From an uncultured Draconibacterium sp. (lineage in GTDB: Bacteria; Bacteroidota; Bacteroidia; Bacteroidales; Prolixibacteraceae), in contig NZ_OY781464.1 of NCBI RefSeq assembly GCF_963676735.1, positions 5,117,001 to 5,181,000 on the forward strand: DNA of 64,000 nucleotides, in the 5' to 3' direction. Under the pieces are notes generated by a model. It was not told where the DNA came from. It saw only the letters and a list, made by a program, of their open reading frames with translations, and searched no databases. Shown here piece after piece: positions 48,670 through 58,442 of the stretch (positions within the stretch are counted from its first letter, which is position 1; each line of letters opens with the position of its first letter). The translations under genes and the position numbers were made by a program.

Positions 48670-50307
48670 ATGTCAACAGTTGCACAAGTATTTGCCCATA
48701 CCTTAAAAGAAATTGGAGTTACATTCGTTTTTGGGGTTCCCAGCGGAAATATGATTGATTATATTGAAGCAATACGCAAGGAAGAGGGAATTGAATTTGT
48801 TTTGGTAGGACACGAAGCTACTGCAGCTTTTATGGCAGGTGTTTGTGGCAAACTAACAGGAGTTCCGGGTGTGTGTTTTGCTACTTTTGGCCCGGGGGCA
48901 ACCAACTTAAGCACGGGGGTAGGTGGTGCACAGCTCGATAGGTTTCCGCTTTTGGCCTTTACCGATGAAATGCCTGATAAGCTGCTCGCTCGAAGCGTGC
49001 AAATGAACATCAACCACCAACAGCTGTTTTTTCCAATAACCAAATGGACAACCCGCCTTAACCAACATAACCTTGAGGAAATTATATTAAAAGGGGCAGG
49101 CATTGCAAGCGACAAAACGCCTGGTGCTGTGCACATAGGAATTCCGGCTGGAATAGGACAAAATCCGGTGCCGAAAACCAAATCGGAAGTAGATTACCTG
49201 CGCCTGGAGAAAAAACGATGGGCACCATTGCTTGCCGAGCAATTGGCTAAAGTTGAGAAGCTTATTCAAACAAGTAAAAAACCGGTTCTGGCTGTTGGCT
49301 TGTCAGCCGTACACGCGCAGGTTGGTGAACAACTTGTTGCACTTGCCCAAAAGTTTCAGGTACCGGTAGTGTTAACTCCAATGGCAAAGGGACTGTTCCC
49401 CGAAGATCATCCTTTGTATGCCGGCGTGCTTTTTCATGCTTTATCAGATGCAGTTGCTGAGGTATATGGACAGGCCGATTTGGTTATTGGCATAGGTTAC
49501 GATCCGGTTGAGTTTAATTACGAAGACTGGATGCCCGAAGTTCCCTTAATTCATATCGATTGCAAAGAAGCCGATGTGGCTTCCGAACAAATTCGGGAGG
49601 TATGTAATGTGCTTGGAGCTCTTGATGTTGCACTGAATGAATTGCTTCAACTGGAAATTGAACCAAAACATTGGGATGTGCAGTTTGTTCAGGAGAATAA
49701 ACGACAAATTTTCGAAAAGCTGAGGCCTGAACCAGACTGTTTTGGGCCGCTGGCAGTGGTTAATGAATTGCGCAAAATTTTACCCGACGAAGGAATTTTA
49801 ACCGTTGATGTAGGCGCTCATTTACACCTGGTGGGGCAGCTGTGGCGTACGCCTAAACCAGAGAATTTACTGATGACCAACGGATGGTCGAGCATGGGAT
49901 TTGCCATTCCGGCGGCTCTGGCTGCAAAGTTGTGCAAGCCCGATTTGCCGGTGGTTGCATTAATGGGCGACGGAGGTTTTGCAATGATGGCCGGAGAATT
50001 GGCCAGCGCAAAACGCCTCAAGCTTAAAATTGTTTTTGTGGTAATTTGTGACAATAGCTTGTCGTTAATTCGTATTAAACAACAAAAAAAAGGTTTTAAT
50101 GCCGCTTACGGAACAGATTTAGAAATTCGGACAGAACAGGCAACAAACCATTATTTTGGAGTACCCGTAATTCGAGCAATGAATAAAACAGCCTACGTTA
50201 ATGCATTAAATGAAGCTTTTAACCAAAATGGGCCGGTGGTGATTGAAGCTGTAGTTGACGGCCAGGCCTACGATGAATTGTTGCTGCGTGCAAATAAAAA
50301 ATTCTGA
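48670..50307 (+). CDS. Thiamine-diphosphate-dependent enzyme of the acetolactate synthase family
   Basis: A 545-residue three-domain ThDP enzyme. The N-terminal Pyr domain has FGVPSGNMIDYI and the cofactor-activating Glu49 in LVGHEATAAFMAG, then TFGPGATNLSTGVGGAQ. The central domain covers about 195-330. The PP domain has NGWSSMGFAIPAALAAKL and the metal/ThDP motif LMGDGGFAMM through VVICDNSLSLI. It is not close enough to IlvB or to pyruvate oxidase for a substrate to be named. There is no small regulatory subunit (ilvN) nearby, which speaks against valine/isoleucine synthesis. Confidence 0.8.
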   Translation: MSTVAQVFAHTLKEIGVTFVFGVPSGNMIDYIEAIRKEEGIEFVLVGHEATAAFMAGVCGKLTGVPGVCFATFGPGATNLSTGVGGAQLDRFPLLAFTDEMPDKLLARSVQMNINHQQLFFPITKWTTRLNQHNLEEIILKGAGIASDKTPGAVHIGIPAGIGQNPVPKTKSEVDYLRLEKKRWAPLLAEQLAKVEKLIQTSKKPVLAVGLSAVHAQVGEQLVALAQKFQVPVVLTPMAKGLFPEDHPLYAGVLFHALSDAVAEVYGQADLVIGIGYDPVEFNYEDWMPEVPLIHIDCKEADVASEQIREVCNVLGALDVALNELLQLEIEPKHWDVQFVQENKRQIFEKLRPEPDCFGPLAVVNELRKILPDEGILTVDVGAHLHLVGQLWRTPKPENLLMTNGWSSMGFAIPAALAAKLCKPDLPVVALMGDGGFAMMAGELASAKRLKLKIVFVVICDNSLSLIRIKQQKKGFNAAYGTDLEIRTEQATNHYFGVPVIRAMNKTAYVNALNEAFNQNGPVVIEAVVDGQAYDELLLRANKKF

Positions 50308-50387
50308 TTATATTTAATCGTCGTAATAATACTGCCACTGATAATTAATAATTTCTGGCTATTTTGAATACAAGCAATCTGAGACAA

Positions 50388-52829
50388 ATGAAAACCAACA
50401 AACAACTTCAATTAGCCTTTGACTTTGTACAATACACCGGGCAAAATATTTTTCTAACCGGGAAAGCCGGTACCGGAAAAACTACCTTTTTACGCAACCT
50501 GAAAATACGCTCGCCTAAACGGATGGTGGTAGTAGCGCCTACAGGAGTTGCAGCTATAAATGCCGGCGGTGTTACCATTCATTCATTCTTTCAGCTGTCG
50601 TTTGCACCCCAGATCGGCCAGGAAAGTAAACACAGTGGAGAGCAGCGTTTCTCAAAAGAGAAAATTAATATTATGCGTAGCCTTGATTTACTTATCATTG
50701 ATGAGATAAGTATGGTGAGGGCCGATATTCTTGATGCTATTGACCGAACAATGCGACGTTTTAAAAACAGACGAAAGCCCTTTGGGGGCGCACAGCTGTT
50801 AATGATTGGCGATTTGCAGCAATTGGCACCTGTGGTAAGAAATGAGGAGTGGGGTTTGTTGCGCCGCGAATACGATACGCCCTATTTTTTTAGCAGCAAG
50901 GCACTCAAAGAATTCCCGCATGTGAGTATTGAACTTACCGAAGTGTTTCGGCAGCAAGATGAAAAGTTTATTTCTATTTTAAACAAAGTTCGCGAGAATA
51001 AGCTTGATGATGAGGCACGTAGCGTTTTAAATGCCCGTCATCAGCCCGATTTTAAACCCGGCGACGAGGAAGGTTACATTACGCTTTGTACGCATAACGT
51101 TAATGCACAGCGTATTAACGAATCTAAACTGCATGCATTGGCTGGAAAGAAACAAGTGTTTACCGCAAAAGTAGAAGGTAAGTTTCCCGAATATTCATAT
51201 CCTACTGATTTTGATTTGGAATTAAAAGTTGGTGCGCAGGTTATGTTTGTGAAAAACGATTCGAATCCTGAAAAACGTTTTTTTAACGGCAAAATCGGGC
51301 AAATTCAAACTATTAACGGCAACCAGATTTTTGTGCTTTGCCCCGGCGAGGATGAAGAAATAGAAGTAGAAGCACAAAACTGGGAAAACTACAAGTATTC
51401 TATTGATAAAGAAACCGGAGAGATACGTGAGGAAATTGAAGGCGTTTATACCCAGATACCTTTGAAACTGGCCTGGGCAATAACCATTCATAAAAGCCAG
51501 GGCTTAACTTTTGATAAGGCAATTATTGATGCAGAGGCGTCGTTTGCCCACGGACAGGTTTATGTGGCTTTAAGCCGGTGCAAATCGCTGGAAGGAATGG
51601 TGCTATCTACACCAATTGCCGGCAGAAGCATTGTAAACGATCAAACTGTTAGCAGTTTTATTCGCGAGGTGGAAGAAAACCAGCCAGGAGAACAGGAATT
51701 GAATGCTGCCCGATTGGCTTTTCAGAAAGAACAACTTGCCGAGGTTTTTCGCTTTTACCGCTCGGAACACTTGTTGCGAAACATAGCAAAACTGGTTAAC
51801 GAAAATAAGGGGAGTTTCCCGGAAGTAACCATTGCGCAGCTGGAAAAATTACGAAACAACCATGAAAGTGAGATTGTTGAAGTAGCGGCCAGATTTCATA
51901 AGCAAATTACTGACTTATTGCGGCAACAGCCTGATGTTTATAAGAACGATAATTTGCAGGAACGGGTAAAAAAAGCTGCTGCCTATTTTGGCGATAAAGT
52001 ACAGCACATTATGGCCGATGGAATTAAAAAGGCCGATTTGGATATTGATAATAAAGAGATAAAACGCCAGTTGAAACGATATGTAAGCGATTTGAAAGAA
52101 GATATTCAATTAAAATTAACAGCGTTTGAGTCGTGCATGGAGGGATTTGACGTTAAACGGCTGATGGATTCGCGCGCCAAAACGTTGGTAAAACAAAGCA
52201 AATCTTCAGGGCAACAAAAAGCAAAAGAAATTACTGATTTCGAGAATATTCCTCATCCGGAATTGTTTGAACAGTTGCGCAACTATCGAACTGAAAAAGC
52301 CAGTGAGCTTGCAATTCCTCCCTTCATGATTTTCTCGCAAAAAGTATTGTATGCCCTGGTTACTTACCTGCCAACCAACACAGCATCTTTAAAACTGATT
52401 AATGGTTTGGGGCCACGAAAGATTACCCAGTTTGGTGCCGATATTTCAGGGATAATCCAACATTACTGCACCGAAAATAATATTGAAAAAGGGGAGATTC
52501 CGCTGCAGGAACCAAAACAGGAGAAGAAAGAAAAAAAAGATACTAAGCTGCTGACTTACGAACTGTTTGTTGCCGGCAAATCCATTGATGATATTGCAAA
52601 GGAACGTGCATTGTCAGCCAATACAATTGAAGGGCATTTAGCCCACTACATTAAACTCGGAGAACTGGATGCAACACAATTGGTTGACGAGGAAAAATTA
52701 GAAAAAATAGCTGCTTATTTTGAAAAAACTGACGACAAATCGTTCGGAACCGCCAAAGGTCATTTCGGAAATGAGGTCAGCTACGGAGAGTTGCGTATCG
52801 GATTGAGTTATTTTGAGTCTAAAAATTAG
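50388..52829 (+). CDS. Pif1-like helicase with HRDC and HTH_40 domains
   Basis: I take the ATG at 50388 (MKTNKQLQLAFDFVQYTG); an in-frame TTG at 50364 would add eight residues without support. This gives 813 residues. The Pif1/RecD2-type SF1B helicase has Walker A GKAGTGKT (25-32), Walker B LLIIDEISMVRAD, QLLMIGDLQQLAPV and the UvrD_C-like AITIHKSQGLTFDKAI with VALSRCKSLEG. An HRDC-type domain lies near 610-690 (YRTEKASELAIPPFMIFSQ), and a C-terminal HTH_40-type module (ELFVAGKSIDDIAKERALS) near 715-760. Likely a role in G-quadruplex or replication-fork processing (inference). Confidence 0.88.
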   Translation: MKTNKQLQLAFDFVQYTGQNIFLTGKAGTGKTTFLRNLKIRSPKRMVVVAPTGVAAINAGGVTIHSFFQLSFAPQIGQESKHSGEQRFSKEKINIMRSLDLLIIDEISMVRADILDAIDRTMRRFKNRRKPFGGAQLLMIGDLQQLAPVVRNEEWGLLRREYDTPYFFSSKALKEFPHVSIELTEVFRQQDEKFISILNKVRENKLDDEARSVLNARHQPDFKPGDEEGYITLCTHNVNAQRINESKLHALAGKKQVFTAKVEGKFPEYSYPTDFDLELKVGAQVMFVKNDSNPEKRFFNGKIGQIQTINGNQIFVLCPGEDEEIEVEAQNWENYKYSIDKETGEIREEIEGVYTQIPLKLAWAITIHKSQGLTFDKAIIDAEASFAHGQVYVALSRCKSLEGMVLSTPIAGRSIVNDQTVSSFIREVEENQPGEQELNAARLAFQKEQLAEVFRFYRSEHLLRNIAKLVNENKGSFPEVTIAQLEKLRNNHESEIVEVAARFHKQITDLLRQQPDVYKNDNLQERVKKAAAYFGDKVQHIMADGIKKADLDIDNKEIKRQLKRYVSDLKEDIQLKLTAFESCMEGFDVKRLMDSRAKTLVKQSKSSGQQKAKEITDFENIPHPELFEQLRNYRTEKASELAIPPFMIFSQKVLYALVTYLPTNTASLKLINGLGPRKITQFGADISGIIQHYCTENNIEKGEIPLQEPKQEKKEKKDTKLLTYELFVAGKSIDDIAKERALSANTIEGHLAHYIKLGELDATQLVDEEKLEKIAAYFEKTDDKSFGTAKGHFGNEVSYGELRIGLSYFESKN

Positions 52830-52995
52830 TAGCAGAAATACAGCAGAAAAGGCACCTTGTTTTCCACCCAAATACTAAGCGGGAGATCGTTTTGTAATGA
52901 TTTGTTGCGAACAAAGACAAATTTTGATATAACCGAACTTATCACGAACTTCGCATTGCGCTGGTTAATTTGAATAGTTATATACAAAACTTACC

Positions 52996-55900
52996 ATGAA
53001 ACGATTGTGCTGTTTGCTGATTATTAACTTTGCGCTGTTGTTTGTTGCATTCCCGCAGCAATTCACTTTTAGTAATTATTCCATTACCGAAGGCTTGTCG
53101 CAAAGTGTGGTAAATTGCCTCTTTCAGGATTCGCAGGGCTTTATCTGGGTGGGCACGCAAAACGGATTAAATCGCTTCGACGGGGAGTCTTTTAAGGTGT
53201 TTCGTTTTCAGCCAAATGATTCTGCCTCTATTTCAAATAACTGGATTTATGCCATCTCGGAAGATAAGGACGGTAACCTTTGGATAGGCACAAAAGGTGG
53301 ATTAAATAAATATGTGGTAGCCGATAATCGTTTTGTGCGTATTTGTTATCAAACCAATTATTCGTCTGATATTACTTTGCACAGTTACGACAACCTGCAG
53401 CTTAACGATGGACGTATGCTTATTCATACGCCGCCGGTAATTTCCATTTTTAATAATAACTCAAACGAGTTTTCTCACTACCAAAGTCAGGCCCCTTTTG
53501 ATCCGGCGGTTAAAGATGTAAAACAACCTGTTTTGCAAGACCACACCGGAAAAATATGGGCAGGATGCACAAACGGTATTGGTGCCTGGGAGGGGCCGCA
53601 CAGCGGTTTTGAATGTTATAATTTTGTTCGAAAACCTGGCGATACCCTCGCAACGGCAAACGTAACCGCCTTGTTTCAGGATAATAAATACCGAATTTGG
53701 GTAGGATGTACAAACGGACTGTTTAGCTTCAACCCTAAATCACAGTGTTTTGAAGAACACCAGTTTCAACTGGAAAATGGGGAGGCTTTTAAATTTTCAA
53801 GCTGTATACGAAGCTTGGTTGAAACGAAACACAATCAACTGATTGTTGGTACTGAGGGTGAGGGGATTTTCCTGCTAACCGAACTTGCTGAAAACAGGTA
53901 TGCCATTCAAAATTTTACTTCTGACAACAGTGGTTTGGCACATAATATTGTACAAAGTTTGCTTATCGATAGCTCGGAGAATCTGTGGGTGGGTACTTTG
54001 TCGGGCGTTAGTAAAGCCGATTTAAAACGTGATAAATTCCGGCTATACCGTAACAGCAACTCGCCAGCCTCGGTGAATCTAATGGGAAATGTTATTGCCG
54101 GTATGTTAAAAAATTCCGATGGTAAATTGTGGATTGGTAACTGGGGGCAAGGATTAAATATTGTAGACCCCGAAACCAACGAGGTGGTTCATTATTCGTC
54201 GCAACACCCGGGAAACCACCATTTGTCCAATGATTTTGTTCACGTAATTTTTAAAGATAACTCCGAAAGAATTTGGTTAGGTACCCGCAATGGTATTTTT
54301 ATCTGGGACGAAGGAAGCGAACGGTTTGAAGACTGGCGCGATATTTTTAAGCGGCCAAACTGGCCTGCTTTTGCGAACACCCGCATTTATCACATCATTC
54401 AGGATAAAAAAGAACAGTTTTGGATAGGTACTTCAAATGGACTTTTCAATGTTAAGCCTAAAACCGGAGAGTTCATCCATTTTAACCAGCACGGCTCCGA
54501 TAAAAGGCAAATTGGCTCTAATCTGGTTTACAGTCTGCTTGAAGATTCAGATGGTTTAATATGGATTGCCACTATCGGTGGCCTGGATTTATTCAATCCC
54601 GAAACCAATGAACTGAAGCATTACCGGAAAACAGTTGGTGGCTTGAGTAGTGATTTTGTAATTTCGTTATGCGAAGACAGCCTAAACAGGATATGGATTG
54701 GCACCAATGCAGCTATAAATATTTTTGATAAGCAAAATCAGAAATTCAGTTACTTTGATGAAAAAGACGGTTTACCCAGCAACTATATTTACGCCATTAT
54801 TGAAGACAAAAACAACGATTTGTGGCTGGCAACGGGGAATGGTTTATGCCGTTTTCTGCTTGATGAAAAGCGCCTTCAAACTTTTACTTCTGAAGATGGT
54901 TTGCAAAACCCTGAATTTAACCTGCGTGCGGCTTATTGTGCCAACGATGGTGAATTGTTATTTGGCGGGATGAATGGATTTAATACTTTTTACCCCGATT
55001 CGTTGAAAGGAAATCCGTATTTGCCAAACATGGTTTTTACTGCTTTTCGAACCAACACAGGAGCCATCCAGAAAGAAGAAAATATTGCAGCTACCTCGAA
55101 AATTGTACTGCCCCACAAGGTGCAGTCGTTTACCATAGAGTTTGCCGCACTTGAATTTACCAACCCACAAAAAAACAGCTACGCCTATAAAATGGAAGGC
55201 GTTGCTGACGAGTGGATTGAAATAGGAAACCGAAAGTTTGTGCCCTTTTTTGCCCTGCCTCCGGGCGATTATACATTTGCGGTTAAAGGATCAAATAACG
55301 ACGGAAAGTGGAACGAGAACGGAATAAGCTTAGCTATTTCAATTCTTCCACCCTGGTATACCAGCAGGTATGCCTATCTGGCTTACTTTTTCATTTTAAT
55401 GCTCATGGTTTGGGTGTTTATTTATTTTCGCGAAAGAAGATTGCAGCTCGATAAGGTTAAGCTGGAGAAAAAGGTGCTGGAGCGTACCATTCAGATTGAG
55501 AAACAGAACCAGGTTATCAGGGCAAAAAATAACGAACTAAACGAGCTAAACCGCGCCAAGGATAAATTCTTCTCCATTATTGGGCACGATTTGCGCAACC
55601 ATTTTAATATAATTATTGGCTTTTCCGAAAATCTGCTGCTAAGTTTTAAAAAGATGGATCCACTCCGGCAGGAGCATCACATTGCTAATATTTACAAGTC
55701 TTCGGTTCTGGCTAACGACCTTTTGGGCAATTTGCTAACCTGGGCGCGTTTGCAGCGAAATGTGATTGTTTTTCAGCCCGAGCAAATAAATATCCCGCAT
55801 AAAATCAGAGATTTGCTGCGTTTTCATGAAGAGGCTGCGCTTAAAAAAAATATACTAATTGAAGTTTTTGCCAGGGAAGAACTGGAGGCTTGTGTTGATG

Positions 55901-56271
55901 AAAATATGTTTGCAACCATTATCCGAAACCTGCTTGCCAATGCCATTAAATTTACACATGTTGATGGAGAGATTTCGGTAACGGTATTACGCGAAAATAA
56001 TTGTTGTGTAGTAAAGGTTAAAGACAATGGAATAGGCATTACTAAAGAAAATCAGCAAAAAATCTTTCAGCTTGATAGCAACGTGGGCAGCAAAGGTACG
56101 CGGGGCGAAAAAGGTACCGGTTTGGGTTTAATAATTTGCAAAGAATTTATTGAAAAACACAGGGGTGAAATCAGTTTAAAAAGTGAGCCGGGAAAAGGGA
56201 GTGAGTTCACGTTTACCCTGCCAATTCAGCAAGCAATGGTAAAAAAGAGAAAATCACCGGATGAGAATTAA
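52996..56271 (+). CDS. Histidine kinase with periplasmic two-component-regulator propeller
   Basis: 1091 residues. The signal peptide is residues 1-22 (KRLCCLLIINFALLFVAF). About 25-690 is a series of Reg_prop blades (SQGFIWVGTQNGLNRFDG, DGNLWIGTKGGLNKY, EQFWIGTSNGLFNV). A Y_Y_Y domain follows (about 695-785), and one membrane helix near 793-812. A coiled coil leads to the HisKA domain with His864 in SIIGHDLRNHF, then the HATPase N box NLLANAIKF, G1 DNGIGI and G2 GTGLGL. There is no receiver or AraC domain, so unlike the hybrid systems for glycan use it needs a separate response regulator, which is not encoded here. The ligand is unknown. Confidence 0.92.
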   Translation: MKRLCCLLIINFALLFVAFPQQFTFSNYSITEGLSQSVVNCLFQDSQGFIWVGTQNGLNRFDGESFKVFRFQPNDSASISNNWIYAISEDKDGNLWIGTKGGLNKYVVADNRFVRICYQTNYSSDITLHSYDNLQLNDGRMLIHTPPVISIFNNNSNEFSHYQSQAPFDPAVKDVKQPVLQDHTGKIWAGCTNGIGAWEGPHSGFECYNFVRKPGDTLATANVTALFQDNKYRIWVGCTNGLFSFNPKSQCFEEHQFQLENGEAFKFSSCIRSLVETKHNQLIVGTEGEGIFLLTELAENRYAIQNFTSDNSGLAHNIVQSLLIDSSENLWVGTLSGVSKADLKRDKFRLYRNSNSPASVNLMGNVIAGMLKNSDGKLWIGNWGQGLNIVDPETNEVVHYSSQHPGNHHLSNDFVHVIFKDNSERIWLGTRNGIFIWDEGSERFEDWRDIFKRPNWPAFANTRIYHIIQDKKEQFWIGTSNGLFNVKPKTGEFIHFNQHGSDKRQIGSNLVYSLLEDSDGLIWIATIGGLDLFNPETNELKHYRKTVGGLSSDFVISLCEDSLNRIWIGTNAAINIFDKQNQKFSYFDEKDGLPSNYIYAIIEDKNNDLWLATGNGLCRFLLDEKRLQTFTSEDGLQNPEFNLRAAYCANDGELLFGGMNGFNTFYPDSLKGNPYLPNMVFTAFRTNTGAIQKEENIAATSKIVLPHKVQSFTIEFAALEFTNPQKNSYAYKMEGVADEWIEIGNRKFVPFFALPPGDYTFAVKGSNNDGKWNENGISLAISILPPWYTSRYAYLAYFFILMLMVWVFIYFRERRLQLDKVKLEKKVLERTIQIEKQNQVIRAKNNELNELNRAKDKFFSIIGHDLRNHFNIIIGFSENLLLSFKKMDPLRQEHHIANIYKSSVLANDLLGNLLTWARLQRNVIVFQPEQINIPHKIRDLLRFHEEAALKKNILIEVFAREELEACVDENMFATIIRNLLANAIKFTHVDGEISVTVLRENNCCVVKVKDNGIGITKENQQKIFQLDSNVGSKGTRGEKGTGLGLIICKEFIEKHRGEISLKSEPGKGSEFTFTLPIQQAMVKKRKSPDEN

Positions 56272-56286
56272 TTCACCCGATGATTT
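56251..56286 (-). terminator. Terminator of the transaldolase gene, across the kinase stop codon
   Basis: As minus-strand RNA, AAATCATCGGGTGA (complement of 56273-56286) pairs at all fourteen positions (two G-U) with TCATCCGGTGATTT (complement of 56251-56264), followed by UCUCUUUUUU. As plus-strand RNA the same stem has two mismatches. It therefore belongs to the minus gene, though most of it lies within the last codons of the kinase gene. Confidence 0.82.
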
Positions 56287-56291
56287 GTGTT

Positions 56292-56954
56292 TTATAAAAT
56301 ATCGTAAAGTTCTTTGCCGTCCTCTTCAAATTGCGCAATACTAATGTCGGTCATTGGGTGCTTAATTAACTGGAATAGCAAATCGGGGCTTACCGTTGCT
56401 GATTGTGCACCGTTCATACTTACCCGATGAATTTGATCGACAGTTTTAAAACTTGCTGCCAAAACTTTTGTAGGCAGGTTAAATTCTTTGGTATTCTTAA
56501 CAATATCAGAAACCACTTCAATACCATGCGACGAAATATTGTCGAGGCGGCTGACGTAAGGCGCAACAAAATCGGCTCCGGCACGCGATGCCACAAGTGC
56601 CTGCTGTTGGGTAAAAATAGCTGTGGCCGTTACATTTATGCCTGCTTCTTTTAACATACGCATGGCTTTGTAGCCCTCAACCGAAACCGGAATTTTTGCA
56701 TAAAAGTTATTTCCAAGATCAAAATACTCTTTATACCTTTTCGCTTCTTTAACCATCTCATCAGCTTTGGCCGACATTACCTGTACGTGAATAGTACCTG
56801 TCCCTACAATTTCAGCAATGGTGTTAATGGCCTCCGAAAGTTTTAAGCCCGATTGTTTTAAAATAGTAGGATTGGTTGTAACACCCTCCAGAGGAAAGAA
56901 ATCGTACAATTGTTTTAATGCCTCAATGTCAGCGGTATCTGCCAGATAAATCAT
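56292..56954 (-). CDS. fsa: Fructose-6-phosphate aldolase / transaldolase (TalC type)
   Basis: Class I aldolase fold of 220 residues, the size of the short FSA/TalC group. The Schiff-base lysine is in NNFYAKIPVSVEGYKAM near residue 88. The other landmarks are FFPLEGVTTNPTILKQSG, GINVTATAIFTQQQALVASRA and GADFVAPYVSRLD. Whether it acts as transaldolase or as F6P aldolase cannot be told from the sequence; residues near the active site decide this. It is monocistronic, between two plus-strand genes. Confidence 0.9.
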   Translation of the reverse strand: MIYLADTADIEALKQLYDFFPLEGVTTNPTILKQSGLKLSEAINTIAEIVGTGTIHVQVMSAKADEMVKEAKRYKEYFDLGNNFYAKIPVSVEGYKAMRMLKEAGINVTATAIFTQQQALVASRAGADFVAPYVSRLDNISSHGIEVVSDIVKNTKEFNLPTKVLAASFKTVDQIHRVSMNGAQSATVSPDLLFQLIKHPMTDISIAQFEEDGKELYDIL

Positions 56955-57153
56955 TTTTTTTGTTTTTTGATGAATGAAAAAGCTTAAGCTGTTGTTGTTG
57001 GTTCTGTTGTGTTTTGCAAAGATAAAGAAGCTTTTTTCTGCTACCTTTTTTTTTAATTGTTTCAGTCATTTGTTAACATTAAATTGCACGTGCAGGTAAT
57101 TTCTTCTGTGATTAGGCGTTTACATATTCAAATCTTTTGACTTTTTTTGTGGT

Positions 57154-57942
57154 ATGTTTAAACACTGCATATTTATTTTTACAGCAATTGTTTTTGTAAT
57201 GGGGCAGGCAACGGGGCAGGTTGTTAGCAAAAAAATTACCGCATTCCCCGAGGTATATAAAGAAATCAGTATCTCGGGGTACCGCACTGCCCTCGACAGT
57301 TTTCCGGAGCACACGCTTGAAGGCTATCTTGGACAATTTTTAATTCCCGGGAACGATGGTTATATCATCAGTCGTTTCGGCCCCCGATCGGGAAGAATGC
57401 ATTACGGTACGGATATAAAAATGTATAAAGGCGATACAGTAGTTGCTTCGCAAAGTGGTATAATTGCCCGGTCGAACTGGGGATATGGTTTTGGAAATTT
57501 AATCATTGTCCAGCACCGAAATAATATTCAAACCTATTATGCACACCTGTCTAAATTCTTAAAGAAGAAAGGCGAACACGTTGAAAAAGGAGAGCCCATT
57601 GCTTTGGCCGGAAGTACAGGACGGGCCCGTGGTGCACATTTGCATTTTGAAATGCGTGAAAGCGGACAGCCTTTTGACCCTGAGTTGGTTTTTGATTTTA
57701 AAGAAGAAAAAATTCGCGACGAGGCAGTTGAAATGGAAAGTTTAATGGCCTTGCACAAAAAACTAAAACCTAAAGGTTACTCTACCAATGTAGCTGTTCC
57801 GGAGTATTACAAAGTACGCTCGGGCGATTCGTTGTGGACCATTTCTCGAAGGTTTAAAACTTCAATTAATGAAATTTGCAGGTTAAACCGAATTTCTGAG
57901 AGTTCAACCTTGCGAATAGGGCAACCACTGCGCATGTATTAA
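57154..57942 (+). CDS. M23 peptidase with C-terminal LysM domain
   Basis: Peptidoglycan endopeptidase of 262 residues. The signal peptide is MFKHCIFIFTAIVFVMGQA. The M23 domain (about 65-185) has the zinc ligands in GRMHYGTDIKMYKGD (H-x3-D) and GAHLHFEMRESG (H-x-H), with NNIQTYYAHLSKF before them. The LysM domain is at 216-262 (YYKVRSGDSLWTISRRF to RIGQPLRMY). All ligands are present, so it should be an active hydrolase, unlike the FtsEX-partner EnvC type, which lacks them. Confidence 0.93.
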   Translation: MFKHCIFIFTAIVFVMGQATGQVVSKKITAFPEVYKEISISGYRTALDSFPEHTLEGYLGQFLIPGNDGYIISRFGPRSGRMHYGTDIKMYKGDTVVASQSGIIARSNWGYGFGNLIIVQHRNNIQTYYAHLSKFLKKKGEHVEKGEPIALAGSTGRARGAHLHFEMRESGQPFDPELVFDFKEEKIRDEAVEMESLMALHKKLKPKGYSTNVAVPEYYKVRSGDSLWTISRRFKTSINEICRLNRISESSTLRIGQPLRMY

Positions 57943-58015
57943 ATGCCGGTGTGTTATGCAGAGAGAACATCAGGCAAATTATTTTGTTGTTGACTGATAG
58001 CTTAGTTTAACAAAA

Positions 58016-58384
58016 ATGGGAAAAACAATAATTTTGATTGCCGCAGTATTACTGGCCATAGCGTTAAGTGTTGGCGCTTTTGGAGCCCATGGCTTAAAAC
58101 CGCATCTTTCATCAGAATTGATGGAGGTGTACAAAACCGGAGTCGAATATCATTTTTATCATGCACTGGGACTGTTGCTGGTTGGAGTTTTTGCTTTGCA
58201 CAAGCCTGGTGTGTATTTGAAATGGTCGGCAATACTGCTTACCACAGGAATTGTTCTATTTTCGGGAAGTTTGTATGTTATGGCAATTTCGGGAATAAAA
58301 TGGTTAGGGGCTGTAACACCGCTCGGCGGTATTAGTTTTATTGCCGGGTGGATACTTTTATTTTTGGCGGCTAAAAAAATATAA
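58016..58384 (+). CDS. DUF423 integral membrane protein
   Basis: 122 residues with four hydrophobic segments: ILIAAVLLAIALSVGAFGA at the N-terminus, FYHALGLLLVGVFAL, AILLTTGIVLFSGSLYVMA and GGISFIAGWILLFLA. The signature AFGAHGLKPHLS marks the DUF423/YgdD group, whose function is unknown. It is 73 bases after the M23 gene and 58 before the hydrolase. Confidence 0.9.
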   Translation: MGKTIILIAAVLLAIALSVGAFGAHGLKPHLSSELMEVYKTGVEYHFYHALGLLLVGVFALHKPGVYLKWSAILLTTGIVLFSGSLYVMAISGIKWLGAVTPLGGISFIAGWILLFLAAKKI

Positions 58385-58442
58385 TTTTCTGAACAGATTT
58401 GAACCCTTATCTTTGCCCTTGCCCAATAATTAAAACATCAAA

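Noticed and set aside
50364..50387. TTG start for the helicase
   Set aside because: The ATG eight codons later starts the recognised N-terminus and leaves the Walker A motif at the usual distance.
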